Shown: positions 17,689 through 26,357, counted from the stretch's first letter. The stretch: DNA of 43,641 nucleotides from Erwinia oleae (GCF_000770305.1 NZ_JNVB01000035.1:1-43641), one strand, 5' to 3'. Notes: generated from the sequence alone by a model not told the origin. A program made the numbers and translations.

Positions 17689-19197
17689 TTAAGAGGCAAG
17701 TGACAGTGCCGGTTTTTTTGCATGCTGCGCAAGCCATTCGGCCACGCGGGCACGCTGCTCATCATTTAAATGGATACCCATTTTCGTTCGACGCCACAAT
17801 GCATCGTCCTCGGCACGCACCCACTCGTTTTCGACCAGATAACGCAGCTCCGCCTCATAGAAGTGATGACCGAACAGCTCGCCAAGATCGTCCAGGCGGG
17901 TTGCATCCTTCAGGATCAGTTCACTGCGGCTGCCGTAGGTGCGCGCGTAGTGCCTGGCCTGTGCTTCGCTGATAAATGCGTAGCGACGGCGCAGGCTGGC
18001 GGCGTAGTCTTCCCGCGTGCCGGCGATGTCGCCGCCGGGCAGCACGCAGCTTTTCGTCCAGGCCGGGCCGATGTTGCTGTAATACTTCGACAGCTTCTCC
18101 ATTGCGTGTTCGGCCAGCTTGCGGTAAGTGGTCAGCTTGCCGCCGAATACCGAAAGCAGCGGCGCCTGGCCGTTGTCATCGCGCACGTCGAGCGTATAGT
18201 CGCGGGTGATGGCCTGCGGTGAATCCGATTCGTCGTCACACAGCGGACGCACGCCTGAGTAGGACCAGACGATGTCTTCGCGGCTCAGCGTTTTCTTAAA
18301 GTGCGCGTTGAAGACGTTGAGTAGGTAGTCCGTCTCGTTCTCATCAATATGAACGTTTTTCGGATCGCCTTTATATTCGACGTCGGTGGTGCCCACGATG
18401 GAGAACTCATCCATCCACGGGATCACAAAGACGATGCGGTGGTCTTCGTTTTGCAGAATATAGGCCTGCTTTTCAGTGTGAACGCGCGGCACCACGATAT
18501 GACTGCCTTTGATCAGGCGGATGCCGTAAGGCGATTTCAACTTGAGACCGTCATCGAACAGCTGTTTCACCCACGGACCGGCGGCGTTCACCAGGCCTTT
18601 TGCCTGCCAGGTATGGATTTTACCGCTGTCGATATCTTCTGCTTCGACCGTCCACAGACCATTTTCACGCCACGCGCGGGTCACTTTGGTGCGCGTGCGG
18701 ACTTCGCCGCCGTGTTTTTCCACTTCCTGCGCGTTGAGCACGACCAGGCGAGCATCGTCCACCCAGCAGTCGGAATATTCGAAACCGCGCACAATTTCAG
18801 GTTTAAGTACCGAATCTGAGCCAAAACGCACGCCTTGGCTGCCTGGCAAACTGGTACGTTTGCCCAGATGATCGTACATAAACAGCCCAATGCGGATCAT
18901 CCATGCCGGGCGCAGATGTGGGCGGTGCGGCAGACGGAAACGCATCGGGAAAGCGATATGCGGCGCCATTTTCAGCAGCACTTCGCGTTCGGCCAGTGCT
19001 TCGCTCACCAGGCGGAATTCATAGTGTTCAAGGTAGCGCAGGCCGCCATGAATCAGTTTTGAACTGGCAGAAGAGGTAGCGCAGGCCAAGTCTTGCGCTT
19101 CCAGCATCAGTACTGACAGGCCGCGTCCGGCGGCATCTGCCGCAATCCCGGCGCCGTTAATGCCGCCGCCGATTACGATCAAGTCTTTGGTTTCCAC
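17689..19197 (-). CDS. glpD: Aerobic glycerol-3-phosphate dehydrogenase
   Basis: GlpD is a peripheral inner-membrane flavoenzyme. It oxidises sn-glycerol-3-phosphate to dihydroxyacetone phosphate and passes electrons to ubiquinone. The protein is 502 residues (E. coli 501). The FAD-binding dinucleotide motif GGGINGAGIAADAAGRGL lies at residues 11-28, with CATSSASSKLIHGGLRYLE following. The start is GTG at 19197, preceded by GGAGGAG five to six bases away; no nearby ATG fits the family N-terminus. It is divergent from glpE, and a GlpR operator lies in its promoter. Its last 22 bases are duplicated in the cassette array downstream. Confidence 0.97.
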   Translation of the reverse strand: METKDLIVIGGGINGAGIAADAAGRGLSVLMLEAQDLACATSSASSKLIHGGLRYLEHYEFRLVSEALAEREVLLKMAPHIAFPMRFRLPHRPHLRPAWMIRIGLFMYDHLGKRTSLPGSQGVRFGSDSVLKPEIVRGFEYSDCWVDDARLVVLNAQEVEKHGGEVRTRTKVTRAWRENGLWTVEAEDIDSGKIHTWQAKGLVNAAGPWVKQLFDDGLKLKSPYGIRLIKGSHIVVPRVHTEKQAYILQNEDHRIVFVIPWMDEFSIVGTTDVEYKGDPKNVHIDENETDYLLNVFNAHFKKTLSREDIVWSYSGVRPLCDDESDSPQAITRDYTLDVRDDNGQAPLLSVFGGKLTTYRKLAEHAMEKLSKYYSNIGPAWTKSCVLPGGDIAGTREDYAASLRRRYAFISEAQARHYARTYGSRSELILKDATRLDDLGELFGHHFYEAELRYLVENEWVRAEDDALWRRTKMGIHLNDEQRARVAEWLAQHAKKPALSLAS

Positions 19198-19230
19198 GTT
19201 ATCTCCTCCGATGTTCGGAATAGTTCTTTA

Positions 19231-19248
19231 ATGTTCGTTTTCGAACAT
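19231..19248. promoter_or_regulatory. GlpR operator in the glpD promoter
   Basis: ATGTTCGTTTTCGAACAT is a perfect inverted repeat (ATGTTCG, four T, CGAACAT). It matches the GlpR operator consensus ATGTTCG-WTAW-CGAACAT except in the spacer. It lies 34 bases upstream of the glpD start codon. A second half-site, ATGTTCGG, is at 19211-19218, so two GlpR dimers may bind. The repressor gene glpR lies 1.4 kb away in the divergent set. Confidence 0.85.
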
Positions 19249-19304
19249 AATAATAATCGGAAACCAACATTGATGCCAGCGTTAACGTAATAAAAACATT
19301 TATG

Positions 19305-19320
19305 CGTGATGTAGGTAACA
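19305..19320. promoter_or_regulatory. Candidate CRP site between glpD and glpE
   Basis: CGTGA, six bases, TAACA matches CRP half-sites at 8 of 10 positions. It is about 70 bases upstream of a glpD transcript that would start inside the GlpR operator. CRP activates glpD in E. coli. The weaker match makes this a moderate call. Confidence 0.4.
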
Positions 19321-19426
19321 TAATTGTACAAAGAAAAGACGATTAACCCTCCAGGTTAATGGGTTATTGTGCGTGGCGTTCACGCTACAATGATGTTTAT
19401 TTGTCACTCTTTGACGAGACTTCACC

Positions 19427-19753
19427 ATGGAAAAATTCGACTGTATCAGCGTACAGCGCGCGCAAGCGCTGCTGGCTGACCACCGCGCCAATCTGGTCGA
19501 CGTGCGCGATCCGCAAAGCTATGCGACGGCGCACGCCAGCGGCGCCTTTCATCTCAGTAACCATTCCCTCAACGCGTTTATTGAGCAGGCCGATCTGACC
19601 GCGCCGCTGCTGGTAATGTGTTATCACGGCAACAGCAGTAAAAATGTGGCGCAATATCTTCTGGGGCAGGGCTTTACTGAAGTCTATAGCATTGACGGCG
19701 GCTTTGAGGCCTGGCAACGCGCTTTTCCGCAACAAACGGAAGCACTGGCGTAG
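19427..19753 (+). CDS. glpE: Thiosulfate sulfurtransferase GlpE (single-domain rhodanese)
   Basis: GlpE moves sulfane sulfur from thiosulfate to cyanide or thiols such as dithiols in vitro. It is cytoplasmic. The protein is 108 residues, the same length as E. coli GlpE. The active-site loop is CYHGNSS with catalytic C65, preceded by [21 protein letters not shown], a typical rhodanese segment. It is the first gene of glpEGR and is divergent from glpD. Confidence 0.95.
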   Translation: MEKFDCISVQRAQALLADHRANLVDVRDPQSYATAHASGAFHLSNHSLNAFIEQADLTAPLLVMCYHGNSSKNVAQYLLGQGFTEVYSIDGGFEAWQRAFPQQTEALA

Positions 19754-19808
19754 CCGATAAGTAAGAGATATTCTGCTTTTTATTGTGAAACAGGGACTTC
19801 CGCTGGCG

Positions 19809-20633
19809 ATGATGCGCATTACTGAATTTTCCAACCCTCGTATGGCGCAGGCCTTCGTGGACTATATGGCAACGCGTGGCATCCAGCTGCGTATTGAACA
19901 TGAAGAGCGCTACACCCTCTGGCTTGATGATGATTCGAAAGTGAATCTGGTTGAAAACGAACTTAGCCAGTTCATTCGCGAACCGGAACACCCACGCTAT
20001 CTGGAAGCCAGCTGGCACGCCGGAACCACCAACAGCGGCCTTCAGTATCAGAGCACCTCGCTGATGGACAACATTCGCCAGCGTGCCGGGCCGTTGACGC
20101 TGAGCGTGATGGTTATCTGTATCGCCGTATTCGTGTTGATGCAGACGCTGGGCAACGAAACCGTTATGGGCTGGCTTGCCTGGCCGGATGAGGGCCAGCG
20201 GCTTGAGCTGTGGCGCTGGTTTACCCATGCGCTGCTGCATTTCTCCCTGCTGCACATCGCGTTTAACCTGATGTGGTGGTGGTACCTTGGCGGCGCGGTT
20301 GAAAAACGGCTCGGTGCCGGTAAGCTTTTCGTGATTTTAATTATATCCGCGCTGCTGAGCGGCTGGATGCAGGCGAAGTTCAGCGGCGTAATGTTTGGTG
20401 GGCTATCGGGCGCGGTTTATGCGCTGATGGGCTATACGTGGCTCCGGGGCGAGCGCGATCCTGAAAGTGGGATCTGGCTGGAGCGTGGTCTGATGGCCTT
20501 CGCGGTGTTATGGCTGGTCGTCGGTTATATGGGCTGGTTTGGTCTCTCAATCGCTAATGCTGCCCATGTCACCGGCCTGCTGGTCGGGCTGGCGATGGCC
20601 TTTGTCGATACCCGAAACAAAAAACAGGCTTGA
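19809..20633 (+). CDS. glpG: Rhomboid intramembrane serine protease GlpG
   Basis: GlpG cleaves transmembrane segments within the inner membrane. From the ATG at 19809 it has 274 residues (E. coli 276). A second ATG follows at once, and a GTG at 19785 would add eight residues not seen in relatives. An N-terminal cytoplasmic domain of about 90 residues precedes six membrane helices. The catalytic pair is S200 in [13 protein letters not shown] and H253 in [16 protein letters not shown], with [14 protein letters not shown] between helices. It sits between glpE and glpR, as in E. coli. Confidence 0.95.
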   Translation: MMRITEFSNPRMAQAFVDYMATRGIQLRIEHEERYTLWLDDDSKVNLVENELSQFIREPEHPRYLEASWHAGTTNSGLQYQSTSLMDNIRQRAGPLTLSVMVICIAVFVLMQTLGNETVMGWLAWPDEGQRLELWRWFTHALLHFSLLHIAFNLMWWWYLGGAVEKRLGAGKLFVILIISALLSGWMQAKFSGVMFGGLSGAVYALMGYTWLRGERDPESGIWLERGLMAFAVLWLVVGYMGWFGLSIANAAHVTGLLVGLAMAFVDTRNKKQA

Positions 20634-20666
20634 GTAAAGGCACGGGTGAATTAACAGGAGAGCTTT

Positions 20667-21425
20667 GTGAAGCAGACGCAACGTCACGACGCCATTATCG
20701 ATTTGGTGCGTCGTCAGGGTTATGTCAGTACGGAAGAGCTGGTGGATCACTTTACCGTCAGCCCACAGACCATTCGCCGCGATCTGAACGATCTGGCGGA
20801 GCAGAACAAAATTCAACGCCACCACGGCGGCGCGGCGCTGCCTTCCAGTTCTGAAAACACCGCGTGGCAGGATCGTAAAATGATGTGGTCGGCGGAAAAA
20901 GCACGCATCGCCCGCCGGGTTGCCAGCCAGATCCCCGATGGCGCCTCGCTGTTTATTGATATCGGCACCACGCCGGAAGCGGTGGCCCACGCGCTGATGA
21001 ATCACACGAATTTGCGGGTGGTCACCAACAACCTCAACGTCGCCATGCTGCTGATGTCCAAACCGGATTTCAGCCTGATTATTGCCGGTGGTGAAGTACG
21101 AACCCGCGATGGCGGCATCATCGGTGAAGCCACGCTGGACTATATCTCACAGTTTCGCCTCGACTACGGCATCCTGGGCATCAGCGGTATCGATATGGAT
21201 GGCTCGCTGCTCGACTTCGATTACCATGAGGTACGCACCAAGCGCGCCATTATTGAGAATTCACGCTGCGTAATGCTGGTGGCGGATCACTCAAAATTTG
21301 GCCGTAACGCGATGGTCAACCTCGGCAATATGAGCCTGATCGACTATCTGTTCACCAACGAAGCGCCGCCGCCCGGCGTGCTGAAAATGATTGAGCAGCA
21401 CGACGTTCATCTGGAACTCTGCTGA
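20667..21425 (+). CDS. glpR: Glycerol-3-phosphate regulon repressor (DeoR family)
   Basis: GlpR represses the glp genes and is inactivated by glycerol-3-phosphate. The protein is 252 residues, the same as E. coli. The DeoR helix-turn-helix is at about residues 18-42 (GYVSTEELVDHFTVSPQTIRRDL). A sugar-phosphate isomerase-like sensor domain follows, with IDIGTTPEAVA and the C-terminal ADHSKFGR segment. GGAG lies before the ATG. Its operator is visible upstream of glpD in this window. It ends the glpEGR set. Confidence 0.96.
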   Translation: MKQTQRHDAIIDLVRRQGYVSTEELVDHFTVSPQTIRRDLNDLAEQNKIQRHHGGAALPSSSENTAWQDRKMMWSAEKARIARRVASQIPDGASLFIDIGTTPEAVAHALMNHTNLRVVTNNLNVAMLLMSKPDFSLIIAGGEVRTRDGGIIGEATLDYISQFRLDYGILGISGIDMDGSLLDFDYHEVRTKRAIIENSRCVMLVADHSKFGRNAMVNLGNMSLIDYLFTNEAPPPGVLKMIEQHDVHLELC

Positions 21426-21567
21426 CCCCGCGCGGCACGGACGCCGCATCATCCTTATTTTTAACCATAATTTCCCACAGCGATGAGCATTTTTCCCTTT
21501 TACGGTCTTAACTGTAAGAGGCGTGAGCCCGTATTTGATTTTGTTCGTTTTTTAAGAAGGAAGGGGT

Positions 21568-21630
21568 ATGTCGCAGCAGAGAGTTAATCCGTTTCGTTCT
21601 GGTATAAATAACGGGCGGAAGCATGGATAA
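21568..21630 (+). CDS. Possible 20-residue leader peptide overlapping the malQ start
   Basis: An ATG at 21568 follows a near-ideal Shine-Dalgarno (AAGGAAGGGG) and opens a 20-codon frame, MSQQRVNPFRSG and so on. It ends at TAA 21628-21630, overlapping the first codons of malQ (ATG 21623) by eight bases in another frame. The malQ start has only GGGCGGAAG before it, so coupled translation through this ORF is plausible. It may also be chance. I know no equivalent in E. coli, where malP precedes malQ. Confidence 0.4.
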   Translation: MSQQRVNPFRSGINNGRKHG

Positions 21631-23713
21631 AAAAAAGTTTGAACAGATGGCGGCTGCGGCAGGTATTGCCGCGAAATACGTCAATGCCAAAGGCGAGCCG
21701 GAAGAGATCGGTCGCGAGGTGCGCGAACGGCTGCTTGCCGCGATGTCTGACCTCTGGAAAGCAAAGCCCGGCCCGATCCCGGTCTGCAAGGTTTTTATTC
21801 GTAAACGCACCATGCAGTTGGGCGTGACCGGCAAAGGCGAGTATGTCTGGCGACTGGAGACGGAAAACCAGCGCGAATACAGCGGTCAGGTCAGCGCCGG
21901 TGAGGCGATCACGCTGCCGGGTGCGTTACCCTTTGGCTACCATCAGCTCCGGCTGAGTCAGGGTAAAAAGTCCTGGACATGCCGGGTCATCATCGCGCCG
22001 AAACGCTGCTATGAACCTGCGCCGCTGCTGGAAGGCAAGAAGCTGTGGGGCGCCTGCATACAGCTTTATACCCTGCGCTCGGAAAATAACTGGGGCATCG
22101 GCGATTTTGGCGATCTGAAACAGATGATTGCCCACGTGGCCGAACGGGGCGGCGCTTTTATCGGACTCAATCCCATCCATGCGCTCTATCCCGCCAGCCC
22201 GGAAAACGCCAGCCCGTACAGTCCCTCATCCCGACGCTGGCTTAACGTTATCTATATCGACGTGGCGGCGGTGGCGGATTTTCAGCAAAGCAAAGCCGCA
22301 CAACGCTGGTGGCAGCAGAAAAATACCCAGGCGCGCCTGGCTAAGGCGAGGCAGGGCGAGTGGGTGGATTACCGTCTGGTCAGCGAGCTGAAAATACAGG
22401 GGCTGCGCCATGCCTGGCAGCATTTCTGCCAGCGGCCGGACAACGACGACGCCTGTGAGGCATTTGAGGCCTTTATCGCCCACGGCGGCGGCAGCCTGTT
22501 CTGGCAGGCGGCTTATGATGCGCTGCATGGCGCGATGCTCACTGAGGATCCGCAGCGCTGGGGCTGGCCAGCCTGGCCCGAAGCGCTACAGGATATCCAC
22601 GGCGAGGCGGTGCAGGCATTCTGTCAGGAGAACGAGCAGGAGATCCGTTTCTGGCTGTGGTTGCAGTGGCTGGCCGACACGCAGTTTGCCGCCTGCTGGC
22701 AGCTCAGCCAGCAGCATGAGATGCCCGTTGGGCTCTATCGCGACCTCGCGGTCGGCGTGGCGGAAGGCGGCTCAGAAACCTGGTGCGATCGAGAACTGTA
22801 TCGCCTGGCGGCCTCCGTTGGCGCGCCGCCGGACCCGCTCGGGCCGCTCGGGCAAAACTGGGGGCTGCCGCCGATGGATCCGCACGTGATGACAGCGCGC
22901 GGTTACCAGCCCTTTATCGATTTGGTTCGCGCCAACATGCACAACTGCGGCGCGCTGCGCATCGATCACGTAATGTCGATGCTGCGGCTGTGGTGGATCC
23001 CGCATGGTGAAACCGCCAACGTTGGCGCTTACGTTTATTATCCGGTTAACGATCTGCTGGCGATTCTGGCGCTGGAAAGCCACCGCAACAAATGCATGGT
23101 GATTGGCGAAGATCTGGGCACCGTGCCGCAGGAGATTGTTGCCATGCTGCGTCAGGGCGGTATCTATTCGTGGAAGGTGATGTACTTCGAGCAGGAGAGC
23201 GGCGATCGCTATCGGGCGCCGTCTGCCTGGCCGCGGCAGTCGATGGCCAGCGCCACCACGCACGATCTGCCGACGCTGAAGGGCTTCTGGACGGCGGGCG
23301 ACCTGGCGCTGGGCGAAACGCTGGGTGTATATCCTGACAAAGCGGTGCTGCAAGCGCTCTGTCAGCAGCGTGCGCGGCAGAAGCAGGCGCTGCTGGAGGC
23401 GCTTCATCAATATGGCTGCCTGCCAAAGCGTAGCGGAAAAAAAGCCAGCGTAATGAAGATGACGCCCGTGCTGAACCGTGCGCTGCATCGCTTCATCGCC
23501 GACAGTAACAGCGCGCTGTTGGGGCTGCAACCGGAGGACTGGACGGGTATGGACAAGCCAGTGAACGTGCCGGGCACCACCGATCAGTATCGCAACTGGC
23601 GGCGCAAGCTCAACGTCACGCTGGAAGAGATGTTTGCGGACAGAGAAGTAACTGGGTTGCTTAACGATCTGAACCGAAGAAGGAAAACCGGGAAGCCGTT
23701 AAAAAAGGCGTAA
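21623..23713 (+). CDS. malQ: 4-alpha-glucanotransferase (amylomaltase)
   Basis: MalQ transfers maltosyl and longer units between alpha-1,4 glucans and releases glucose, recycling short maltodextrins. The protein is 696 residues (E. coli 694), GH77. The catalytic nucleophile is D448 in LRIDHVMSMLRLWWIP, the acid/base is E496 in IGEDLGTVP, and THDLPTLKGFW holds the third carboxylate. The NWGIGDFGDL and NPIHALYPASPENASPYSPSSR segments are characteristic. In E. coli malQ follows malP and lies near malT; here it stands alone after glpR. It therefore probably supports glycogen breakdown products. Confidence 0.97.
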   Translation: MDKKKFEQMAAAAGIAAKYVNAKGEPEEIGREVRERLLAAMSDLWKAKPGPIPVCKVFIRKRTMQLGVTGKGEYVWRLETENQREYSGQVSAGEAITLPGALPFGYHQLRLSQGKKSWTCRVIIAPKRCYEPAPLLEGKKLWGACIQLYTLRSENNWGIGDFGDLKQMIAHVAERGGAFIGLNPIHALYPASPENASPYSPSSRRWLNVIYIDVAAVADFQQSKAAQRWWQQKNTQARLAKARQGEWVDYRLVSELKIQGLRHAWQHFCQRPDNDDACEAFEAFIAHGGGSLFWQAAYDALHGAMLTEDPQRWGWPAWPEALQDIHGEAVQAFCQENEQEIRFWLWLQWLADTQFAACWQLSQQHEMPVGLYRDLAVGVAEGGSETWCDRELYRLAASVGAPPDPLGPLGQNWGLPPMDPHVMTARGYQPFIDLVRANMHNCGALRIDHVMSMLRLWWIPHGETANVGAYVYYPVNDLLAILALESHRNKCMVIGEDLGTVPQEIVAMLRQGGIYSWKVMYFEQESGDRYRAPSAWPRQSMASATTHDLPTLKGFWTAGDLALGETLGVYPDKAVLQALCQQRARQKQALLEALHQYGCLPKRSGKKASVMKMTPVLNRALHRFIADSNSALLGLQPEDWTGMDKPVNVPGTTDQYRNWRRKLNVTLEEMFADREVTGLLNDLNRRRKTGKPLKKA

Positions 23714-23719
23714 GAGAGG

Positions 23720-23745
23720 ATGCGGGCGGTGAAGGCCGCCCGCAT
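23720..23745. terminator. Hairpin between convergent malQ and nfuA
   Basis: A perfect 10-bp stem, ATGCGGGCGG and CCGCCCGCAT, encloses a six-base loop. It fills most of the 43-base gap between the malQ and nfuA stop codons. No strong T-run adjoins it. Confidence 0.65.
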
Positions 23746-23756
23746 GAATAAAGAAC

Positions 23757-24332
23757 TTAGTAAAAAGAGTGTTCGCCGCGTTGATGCTCGGTCAAATCGC
23801 GTACGCCTTTCAGTTCAGGGAAGGTCGCCAGCAGCTCTTTCTCAATACCCTCCTTCAGGGTCACGTCAACCATCGAACAGCCGTTACAGCCGCCGCCAAA
23901 CTGAAGAATGGCGTAGCCTTCATCGGTGATTTCCATCAGCGATACCCGGCCGCCATGGCTGGCAAGCTGTGGGTTGATCTGCGCCTGAAGCTGATACTCG
24001 ACGCGCTCAATCAACGGCGCATCATCGCTCACTTTGCGCATTTTGGCGTTAGGCGCTTTCAGCGTGAGCTGGGAACCGAGGTTGTCGGTAACAAAGTCGA
24101 TTTCCGCTTCTTCCAGATACGGCGCGCTCAGTTCATCAACGTACGCAGAAACCCTGTCAAACTTCAGTTCAGTATCGGTGGCTTCGACCGCGTCTGGCGG
24201 ACAGTAAGAGACGCCACACTCCGCCGTTGGCGTGCCTGGATTAATCACGAAAACGCGAATCTGGGTGCCATCTTCCTGTTTTGACAGCAATTTTGAGAAG
24301 TGCTCCTGGGCAGCATCAGTAATTCGGATCAT
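23757..24332 (-). CDS. nfuA: Fe-S biogenesis protein NfuA
   Basis: NfuA carries and delivers a [4Fe-4S] cluster to apo-proteins, mainly under iron limitation or oxidative stress. The protein is 191 residues, the same as E. coli. It has a degenerate A-type N-terminal domain (residues about 1-95) and a C-terminal Nfu domain with the cluster-binding C149 and C152 in [17 protein letters not shown]. It lies downstream of gntX on the same strand, 58 bases apart, as in E. coli. The neighbouring gntT of E. coli is missing here. Confidence 0.97.
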   Translation of the reverse strand: MIRITDAAQEHFSKLLSKQEDGTQIRVFVINPGTPTAECGVSYCPPDAVEATDTELKFDRVSAYVDELSAPYLEEAEIDFVTDNLGSQLTLKAPNAKMRKVSDDAPLIERVEYQLQAQINPQLASHGGRVSLMEITDEGYAILQFGGGCNGCSMVDVTLKEGIEKELLATFPELKGVRDLTEHQRGEHSFY

Positions 24333-24390
24333 GGCGATTGCTCAATAGTTGACTAATTTAGTTGGTTATTATACGCCCAACGCCGACGCT

Positions 24391-25074
24391 CTACAAGGTT
24401 CGGCACAGGCACCATACCTGCACGCTGGCCGCTCCGGCGGCAAGTAAAATGCCGCTGATCTCTTCGACGGTACTGCCGGTGGTGACCACGTCATCCACCA
24501 GGGCGATATGTTGCCCTTTGACGGCGATTTCAACCCGAAATGCACCGCGCAAATTCCGGCGGCGGGCACTGGCGCGCAGGCTGCGCTGGATTCTGGTCTT
24601 ACGCGTTCGCGTCAGCCCGCCCGCAGCATAGCGGCAGCCACACCAGCGGGCCAGATAACGGGCGATATCGCTGAGCTGATTATAACCGCGCCGCCAGGCA
24701 CGCATTTTATGTAAGGGTACACTAAGAAGCAGGTCGGGATTGCGCAGCCCGTGCTGACGACGTGCCGCCAGCCAGCTCAGCAGCAGCAGTCGCGCCAGCG
24801 TTCGCGACAGCGCGGTAGCCTGATGAAACTTCAGCTTTTTTACCAGGTCGCTCACCGGCGGCCGCCAGTCGCTTACGGCGATGAGCCTGCTCCAGGCGGG
24901 AGGGCGCGCCAGACAGCGGCCGCACGCCTGACGAGAGTGCAAAGAGGGCAGGCCGCAGCGCGGACAACAGGGCGGCAGCGCGGGCAGGCTGCGCAGGCAC
25001 AGGCTACAGCAGCCATGATGCGACAGCGTCAGCGGCATCTGACATAGCCAACAGGCGGTAGGGATTGATAGCAT
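24391..25074 (-). CDS. gntX: ComF/GntX-family phosphoribosyltransferase-like protein
   Basis: The protein is 227 residues from the ATG at 25074 (MLSIPTACWLCQMPL), the same length as E. coli GntX. A longer start at 25086 would add four residues. The N-terminus carries four-cysteine zinc-ribbon pairs (CWLC, CCSLC, CPRCGLP, CGRC). The C-terminal half has a type I phosphoribosyltransferase PRPP loop (ALVDDVVTTGSTVEEI). E. coli GntX was linked to gluconate uptake and to use of DNA as a nutrient, but its enzymatic role is not established. It is divergent from bioH and probably transcribed with nfuA. Confidence 0.93.
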   Translation of the reverse strand: MLSIPTACWLCQMPLTLSHHGCCSLCLRSLPALPPCCPRCGLPSLHSRQACGRCLARPPAWSRLIAVSDWRPPVSDLVKKLKFHQATALSRTLARLLLLSWLAARRQHGLRNPDLLLSVPLHKMRAWRRGYNQLSDIARYLARWCGCRYAAGGLTRTRKTRIQRSLRASARRRNLRGAFRVEIAVKGQHIALVDDVVTTGSTVEEISGILLAAGAASVQVWCLCRTL

Positions 25075-25108
25075 AGCGGCCTCCATGGCAAAAACGGGAC
25101 TATAACGG

Positions 25109-25885
25109 ATGACGCAGCTTTACTGGCAAACTATCGGCAGGGGTGATCACGATCTTGTGATGCTGCACGGCTGGGGGCTGAATGCAGAGGTATGGCACAG
25201 CATTGTTTCGCGGCTCAGCCCGCATTTTCGCCTGCATCTGGTCGATCTCCCTGGCTATGGCCGCAGCCGTGATTTTCCGGCGATGGACGTTGAGGAAATG
25301 GTTGCGGCGCTGTTGCCGTTCGCGCCGCAGAAGGCCATCTGGCTGGGCTGGTCGCTGGGCGGCCTGGTGGCCAGCAAAATGGCGCTGCTGCACCCGGCAC
25401 AGGTGAGCGGATTAGTCAGCGTCACCTCCTCCCCCTGCTTTACGGCGAACGACGACTGGCCAGGTATTAAAGCGGACACGCTGCGCGGCTTTCAGCAGCA
25501 GTTGCGCGATGATTTTCAGCGTACCGTGGAGCGTTTTCTGGCGCTGCAAACGCTGGGCACCCAGACCGCCCGCCAGGATGCGCGTTTATTAAAAAGCGTG
25601 GTGCTGGCGCTGCCTGCGCCGGAGGTGGGCGTGCTCAACGGCGGTCTGGAGATCCTGCGCACGGTGGATATTCGTAATGAGATGCAGGCGTTAACGATGC
25701 CGATGCTGCGTATTTACGGCGCGCTGGACGGCCTGGTGCCGCGTCGCATTGCGCCGTTGCTGGACGCGGTCTGGCCGCAGAGCGAGTCGGTTATTATCGA
25801 TAAAGCAGCGCACGCGCCCTTTATCTCTCACCCGGACAGCTTCTGCGATCGCCTGGTCGTCTTCGCGGCGGGACTGAAAGAGTAA
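25109..25885 (+). CDS. bioH: Pimeloyl-[acyl-carrier protein] methyl ester esterase
   Basis: BioH removes the methyl group from pimeloyl-ACP methyl ester and so ends the pimelate-forming part of biotin synthesis. The protein is 258 residues (E. coli 256), an alpha/beta hydrolase. The nucleophile is S82 in [12 protein letters not shown]. The acid is D207 in YGALDGLVP and the base is H235 in DKAAHAPF. The oxyanion-side motif [10 protein letters not shown] is near residue 20. It diverges from gntX with only 34 bases between the chosen start codons, as in E. coli. Confidence 0.97.
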   Translation: MTQLYWQTIGRGDHDLVMLHGWGLNAEVWHSIVSRLSPHFRLHLVDLPGYGRSRDFPAMDVEEMVAALLPFAPQKAIWLGWSLGGLVASKMALLHPAQVSGLVSVTSSPCFTANDDWPGIKADTLRGFQQQLRDDFQRTVERFLALQTLGTQTARQDARLLKSVVLALPAPEVGVLNGGLEILRTVDIRNEMQALTMPMLRIYGALDGLVPRRIAPLLDAVWPQSESVIIDKAAHAPFISHPDSFCDRLVVFAAGLKE

Positions 25886-26051
25886 TTTTTCTCCTTAAAC
25901 AGTGGCGATTTATTCATTAGAGATAATAATTGTTCAGGTAGGCAGGATCGCTTAATTTTACCTCTGGACTGCCGGGAGCAGGCTGCGTCCGCTCCCCCGA
26001 ATGCGCATCCGGCGACTGCTTACTTCCGCTAATAATTAAGGAGTTTTTTTA

Positions 26052-26321
26052 ATGAATATGTTTAAAACAATTGCAGTGGGTCTGCTGGTTGGCGGCGTTT
26101 CTTTCGGTGCATTTGCGGCCAAAGAAGTGACCAAGGAAGACGTGCAAAAGATGAATCTGGAAAAAATCGGCACGGTAAACACCACCTCGGAAACCACCTC
26201 GCCGATGGATGCGAAGGAAGCCCTGTCGAAGCTTGCCGATGAGAAGGGTGGGAAATACTTCCTGGTGATTGCAGGGCGCGAACACGGTAAGTTCAGCGCC
26301 ACGGCGGATGTTTATAAATAA
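26052..26321 (+). CDS. DUF1471 (YhcN/BhsA/McbA-like) periplasmic protein
   Basis: This 89-residue protein has a signal peptide (FKTIAVGLLVGGVSFGAFA, cleavage likely after AFA at residue 22) and a mature part of about 67 residues. The mature part ends in YFLVIAGREHGKFSATADVYK, the fold signature of the DUF1471 family, whose members affect stress response and biofilm formation. AAGGAG lies eight bases before the ATG. Enterobacterales carry many paralogues, so I do not assign a symbol. The 166-base gap upstream shows a weak promoter-like pair, TTGTTC at 25930 and TAATTT at 25953. Confidence 0.85.
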   Translation: MNMFKTIAVGLLVGGVSFGAFAAKEVTKEDVQKMNLEKIGTVNTTSETTSPMDAKEALSKLADEKGGKYFLVIAGREHGKFSATADVYK

Positions 26322-26329
26322 CACGCCTT

Positions 26330-26352
26330 ACAGGCGGCGCTCTGCCGCCTGT
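26330..26352. terminator. Bidirectional terminator between DUF1471 gene and GH13 phosphorylase gene
   Basis: A perfect 9-bp stem, ACAGGCGGC and GCCGCCTGT, around a five-base loop is followed by TTCTCTT on the plus strand. It fills the gap between the two convergent genes. Confidence 0.75.
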
Positions 26353-26357
26353 TTCTC

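Larger units (their letters stand above)
17091..17710 (+). repeat. Tandem cassette unit 3, ending in the authentic glpD 3' end
   Basis: This 620-bp unit begins CCTGTAATATTGAT like unit 2. It ends at TTAAGAGGCAAGTGACAGTGCC, which here is the real last seven codons of glpD (minus strand). The lipoprotein 5' part matches unit 1 and the 3' part matches unit 2, so the unit is a mosaic. Confidence 0.85.

Noticed and set aside
15852..17710. CRISPR array or insertion sequence as the cause of the repeats
   Set aside because: The repeats are about 620 bp, contain genes and are directly adjacent without spacers. No transposase gene or terminal inverted repeats are present.
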